From assembly GCA_963573385.1 (NCBI GenBank), contig CAUYLG010062012.1:1-64000 (forward strand): a stretch of DNA of 64,000 bases, given 5' to 3'. The stretch is from Cacajao melanocephalus. Its lineage: Eukaryota; Chordata; Mammalia; Primates; Pitheciidae. Under the pieces are notes generated by a model. That model worked only from the letters and a program-made list of their open reading frames with translations. It had not been told where the DNA came from and searched no databases. Position 1 is the first letter of the stretch. Each line of letters starts with the position of its first letter. The position numbers and the translations under genes are program-made. Of this stretch, positions 60,085 to 64,000 are shown piece by piece.

Positions 60085-60533
60085 TCTTCAAAATGTGTCT
60101 GAAGTCCACTGTATCACACCACTTCCACAACTATCATTCTCATCCTAGCTGCCATCATCTTTTACCTGGGATGTTGCAATGTCCTAACAACTCTCCCCAT
60201 TTCTTCCCTCTGGTCCCTACTGTCTATTCTCCACATGGCTACTTTGGATCCCTTCCATTTGTAAGTTGGATTTTAATACCTCTTTGATCAAAACCTTGCA
60301 GAATCCTCTCATTAAATTCAGCCAAACCTCCTAAGACCTTACCTTGGCCCTCAAGGCCCACTATGATCTTGCCCTTGGTATCTTTTTGCCACCATCACCT
60401 GCCATGCTTGTCTTTGCTTCCCCTACCCTCACCTCTTCCTTGAACATCCAAGCATGCTCCCACCTTTGGGCCTTTGCTGTTGCTGTTCACTCTGCCTGGA
60501 CCACCTTTTTTCCTAGATGTCAGCAAGGGTCTC
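60085..60533 (+). mobile_element. L2 LINE fragment, first part
   Basis: 'tagctgccatcatcttttac', 'ctgggatgttgcaatgtcct', 'ttaccttggccctcaaggcc', 'cacctttgggcctttgctgt' and 'ctctgcctggaccaccttt' follow the L2 sequence closely. Continues after the LTR at 60807. Confidence 0.82.
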
Positions 60534-60806
60534 TGTAATAGTCCATTCTAAAACTGCTATAAAAAATACCTGAGACTGAGTAATTTATAAAGAAAAGAGG
60601 TTTAATTGGCTCATGGTTCTGTGGCTGTACAGGAAACACGATGCTGGCATCTGCTCGGCTTATGGGAAGCCTCAGGAAACTTACAACCATGATGGAAGGC
60701 AAATCTTCCCCCATGATTCAGTCACCTCCCACCAGGCCCCACCTCCAGCACTGGGGATTACAATTCAAGAAGAGATTTGGTGGGAACACAGATCCAAACC
60801 ATATCA
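60534..60806 (-). mobile_element. MaLR LTR (MST/THE1-type), antisense, internally deleted
   Basis: Begins 'tgtaatagtccattctaaaa' and ends 'gatccaaaccatatca', both canonical antisense termini. About 100-150 bp are missing in the middle (after 'gatggaaggcaaatcttc'). 5-bp sites gtctc (60529-60533) and gtttc (60807-60811) differ at one base. It sits inside an L2. Confidence 0.92.
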
Positions 60807-60900
60807 GTTTCCTCCTTTTATTCTTTCAGATTTTATTCAGGTATCTCCTACCAGGGAGATCTTCTCTGACCCATCATTTCCAAAGTAGCATGTATAACAA
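60807..60900 (+). mobile_element. L2 LINE fragment, second part
   Basis: 'cctaccagggagatcttctc' and 'tgacccatcatttccaaag' continue the L2 after the LTR. Confidence 0.7.
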
Positions 60901-61119
60901 CACCTACTGGAAGACAGACTTGTTTTATAGCCCCAGTAATGATTTCCAAAACGAAGGAATCCAACTGGCTCATCAGAGCTTGAGCGTCCATCATGGTTCA
61001 TCCATTACATCTAGGTTGGGAGTGCTGGAGTTGTCAGACAGCAAAAGGACAGACCTGCTAAAACTAAGTCTTACACGGGGTACAGTTCTCGAGGACAAGG
61101 TGCATTGGAAACTGTGAAA

Positions 61120-61300
61120 TTATTCTATCACGTGTCTAATGGAGTTGAAAGAGGTGGCCATAACTCGGCTACTAACTCCTTGGGTGGCCTTAGGAGAGTT
61201 AAAAGTCTGGGACTCAGCTTCTTTTCCTATCAAATGATGATAGTATTATCTGCTACAATTACTTGCAGGGAGATCACAAAGATGAAAAGATAAGTCAGGA
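61120..61300 (+). mobile_element. Probable MIR SINE
   Basis: 'ggctactaactccttgggtg', 'gccttaggagagttaaaag', 'gggactcagcttcttttcct' and 'caaatgatgatagtattatc' follow the sense MIR core. Confidence 0.6.
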
Positions 61301-61319
61301 TAGGGTCTTAGATGTGCTT

Positions 61320-61470
61320 TAAAATACTTCAGTCCCAACGAGAGATAGATGAAGCAAGTTTGAAAGATCTTGATTACCTGGGTGATAGGTATATGCTATT
61401 CATTATACTGTTTTCTGAACTTTTGTGTTTGTCCAAAAACTTGCATAATGAAAAATATGAACTACTTCAC
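61320..61470 (+). mobile_element. Old L1M-type 3' end
   Basis: 'gatgaagcaagtttgaaag', 'tacctgggtgataggtatat', 'tattcattatactgttttct' and 'tgcataatgaaaaata' match the same terminus as at 49.4 kb. Confidence 0.55.
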
Positions 61471-62277
61471 AAAGGTAAGGAATAAATACCACAGTAATAA
61501 GTAGACTCTATATACTGATGGTACCATGATTTAGCCTTTTTATTTGCTTTTGTTTATTGAGATTATATCATAGTTGTCTTCTTTGAAGCTGTTTCTAAAA
61601 TAACCCAAATTTGAAAATTACTTGCCACCATTATCACAACAACAATGGTGCTTTTAAAACGTAAATTCCGTGGGGTTAGTTTTGAAGATTTTGGTATGAT
61701 TAGAAACTTCAGCACAACATTCTGAAAATACCTTTAAATAAAATCTTAAGGAATAGGGACACAGTGTATGGGCATTTCAATGGGAAAGGTCCAGGCCACA
61801 TCTCAGGTCTCAGTTCTTTTTTGTGTCACATTCCTTTGGTGGCTGTCATATCACCCATTCTATCATCAAGAGTGGCTCTGAAAAAAAATAAATAACTCCT
61901 TTCATCACTCCTCCTCAAAACTAGCATATCCAAACCTTCACATTCCAGTGGTTTCGCAGCTGATCATCATAGGACAAACATAACCAAAAGAAATTACAAA
62001 TGTTACAGTATCTTACTAATTCGTGGTCTACACACTGATTGCTGAGATGATTAATAAGATCTCCATTGAATTTCCAACTACAGCTTTCATGCCTGACAAT
62101 GAAACTTACAAAACCTATTTTTTCTTCTTTCTCTCCACTTCCAGGACAAAGATTCTGCTCCCAGGAGACCAGGAAGAACCCAGTGCATTAGTCTCAATGT
62201 TTCTTTGCATCTCTCAAGACCTCCAGATCTACTTAGAGTAACTTCCCTGGGCTTGTGCCCTACAAAGCAACCCCTTT
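61471..62277. other. No recognised element
   Basis: Unique-looking; nothing assigned. Confidence 0.4.
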
Positions 62278-62412
62278 AGGAGACATACCTAATGTAGATG
62301 ATAGGCAATGGATGCAGCAAACCACCACCATGGCATGTGTATACCTATGTAACAAACCTGCATGATCTGCACATGTATCCCAGATCTTAAAGTATAATTA
62401 AAAAAAAAAAAG
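62278..62412 (+). mobile_element. L1PA/L1PB 3' end, severely 5'-truncated
   Basis: About 120 bp of 3'UTR: 'gagacatacctaatgtagat', 'ccaccaccatggcatgtgta', 'taacaaacctgcatgatctg', 'gcacatgtatcccagatctt', then A12. No clear target duplication. Confidence 0.93.
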
Positions 62413-63725
62413 AATTTTCAAAACAGATTATCTAATTAACAAAATCTGTCCTGGACACTTAACATCTCTATCTAAACCCCTTGATTCTGTCCAATTTATT
62501 TAAAGTGCAGAAATTTCCATTTTAATGTTAAAGTGCCTAAAAAGTTTTATTATTTTCAGTTTTAAACCAGTAGGTATTATCCAAATTTGAGAATTCAGGA
62601 TATCGTCAATCATAAACATAAGAAAGCTTGCACATGAGTGATGCTCAACAAATCGTTAGAGCAGTCAGAGCTGGGGACAGGATTCTGCTCTGAGATTTCC
62701 AGGGCTGACTAACAAGCCACCTGAAATAACTGACTGTAAACAGTATGCCTGGTTGCTGGTCAACAGAAAGTACCTGTTGCACTGCAGAACACTGAAAATA
62801 TAGGACGGATTCGGGGACAATTCCTCAAAGGACAACATTGTTAAAAACCAGGATGTGGTCCCCAGTTTAGGTTTTACAGGCGAACCCTTGGAGTTTTCAC
62901 GAACCACACTAATGGGTTCATTAAACCTTGGAAGTCAATAGGCCACTTGGAACTAGTTTAATTATATAGTAACAGATTGTAAAAGTAAGTGTTCTACTCC
63001 CAGCACTTTCCCATTTATTTTAAATGAATTCCTCAGGGAGGGGGTAAACAAAGATCTATAAATGGAATGGAAGTGGGTCATTTGTAAAATCATCTTATAG
63101 CTTGAGAGAAATACCATCTCCAATCATCCCTCCACATATTCAGTTGTAGCTGACATGTACGGAAAAGCAAAGGGCAGAATTCTATATCTTTTCACCTGAG
63201 TAAATCTACCTTTTTAAAATATGGAGATTAATTACTGTGGCTTCTCTGATGATTTACAATCATCTGATTATTACAAGAATAAGTTGAATTTTGTTCTATT
63301 CTACTTTTTCTGGTTTGCCACCACTTAAGTGGGGATAACCTGCCTTACCCCTGGTAGAAATGAATAATGCCAGTGGCTACTATAGAAACGCTGAGAGGTA
63401 GAGTTTTAAATGGCATAAATTAATAATAAGCTTCTATTTGTTAATCTGATTAGAAGACTCTCACATCCAGAAGTGCTGTTTTTCCCTATTGTTTTACAAG
63501 TCTGTACCCAGGTGTTTGGATGAGGGCAGGATGTCACATCACTCAAGAGAACTGACTGGCACTGCCATCTGGCTGCTCTTGGATTAGTCATGTCTCACCA
63601 AGCAGGTCACAATTTCATTTGTTTTTTAACTAGAAATAAATGTCATTAACAGTTGAGCAGAACATGAATATATATAAAATGTACATATGTATAATGTAAC
63701 ATAAATGTGTATGTATACTTCTGCA
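62413..63725. other. Unique island, no recognised element
   Basis: No repeat or gene signature recognised. Short frames of 61-80 codons on the minus strand look random. Confidence 0.45.
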
Positions 63726-63790
63726 TTATATATATATGTATATATGTATATATGTATATATGTATACATATGTACATATATTTATTTTAT
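63726..63790. repeat. (TATATG)n/(TA)n low-complexity repeat
   Basis: Alternating 'tatata' and 'tatgtata' units. Confidence 0.93.
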
Positions 63791-63829
63791 ACTATGTTTA
63801 TATACACATAGAACTGCTACTAAAAGTGA

Positions 63830-63960
63830 ATATGTATAAGGCCTCTGACTTAGCAATTCTACTCCTAAGTGTAAAACCAAGAGAAATGTGTAGGTATGTG
63901 TACCAAAAGATATGTTCAAGTGCATTCACAGCAGCACTATTTGTAATAGCCAAATATGTA
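63830..63960 (+). mobile_element. Old L1M ORF2-end/3' fragment
   Basis: 'gacttagcaattctactcct', 'aaaccaagagaaatgtgtag', 'accaaaagatatgttcaag' and 'cagcagcactatttgtaata' match the distal L1M sequence. It runs into TA-rich DNA and the window end. Confidence 0.78.
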
Positions 63961-64000
63961 TATATATGGCTATATACATATATACACACAGCCAAATACA

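Noticed and set aside
60641..61117. 158-codon plus-strand frame as a possible gene
   Set aside because: It begins inside an antisense MaLR LTR and crosses into L2; composition and position fit chance. Retained only as a note under findings.

Overview
The window looks like higher-primate nuclear DNA, most likely human or another catarrhine. It is AT-rich and carries Alu elements of J-, S- and Y-like type, a nearly full-length L1PA element, an intact MADE1 (Hsmar1-derived) miniature transposon, MaLR LTRs, an ERV1-type LTR, and a background of old MIR, L2, MER5 and L1M copies. I found no convincing cellular protein-coding gene, exon, tRNA, rRNA or CRISPR array. The longest open frames lie in low-complexity purine DNA or in decayed L1 genes, so the window reads as intergenic or deep-intronic sequence. 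Family names are from memory of consensus sequences. Ends backed by target-site duplications (TSDs) are firm to a few bases; other ends are approximate.

Layout. 1-11.4 kb: an Alu whose tail became a GA microsatellite, an inverted Alu, ancient L1M fragments, a MIR, a probable old LTR (about 6.2-6.5 kb), an ERV1-like solo LTR (8.46-9.04 kb) and a MaLR LTR. 11.4-15.5 kb: one old L1 cut by an MLT1-type LTR and by a younger inverted L1 that itself carries MADE1. 16.8-19.5 kb: an L1 made of 5'UTR, ORF1 and a 3' end but no ORF2 body, hit by a left-monomer-only Alu and by a full Alu whose tail junction is tandemly duplicated. 20.4-28.8 kb: Alus around an L1MA-like element whose inter-ORF purine stretch has grown into an 850-bp GGAA-rich tract; this L1 also contains a perfect 42-bp palindrome at a deletion joint. 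28.8-34.1 kb: further L1M pieces. 34.1-35.1 kb: two MaLR LTRs in sense. 36.4-42.8 kb: the L1PA element, with both start codons lost. 42.8-64 kb: mostly non-repetitive or ancient DNA with MER5A, several MIR and L2 copies, four antisense MaLR LTRs and short L1 3' ends.

Nothing here works together as a gene system. The structure comes from nested transposition, microsatellite birth inside transposons, and small rearrangements. The best candidates for function are the unique islands (15.5-16.8, 35.1-36.4, 42.8-44.8, 45.9-47.8 and 55.6-57.3 kb), some with recognisable transcription-factor motifs, plus LTR promoter-like sequences. All of these remain unproven.
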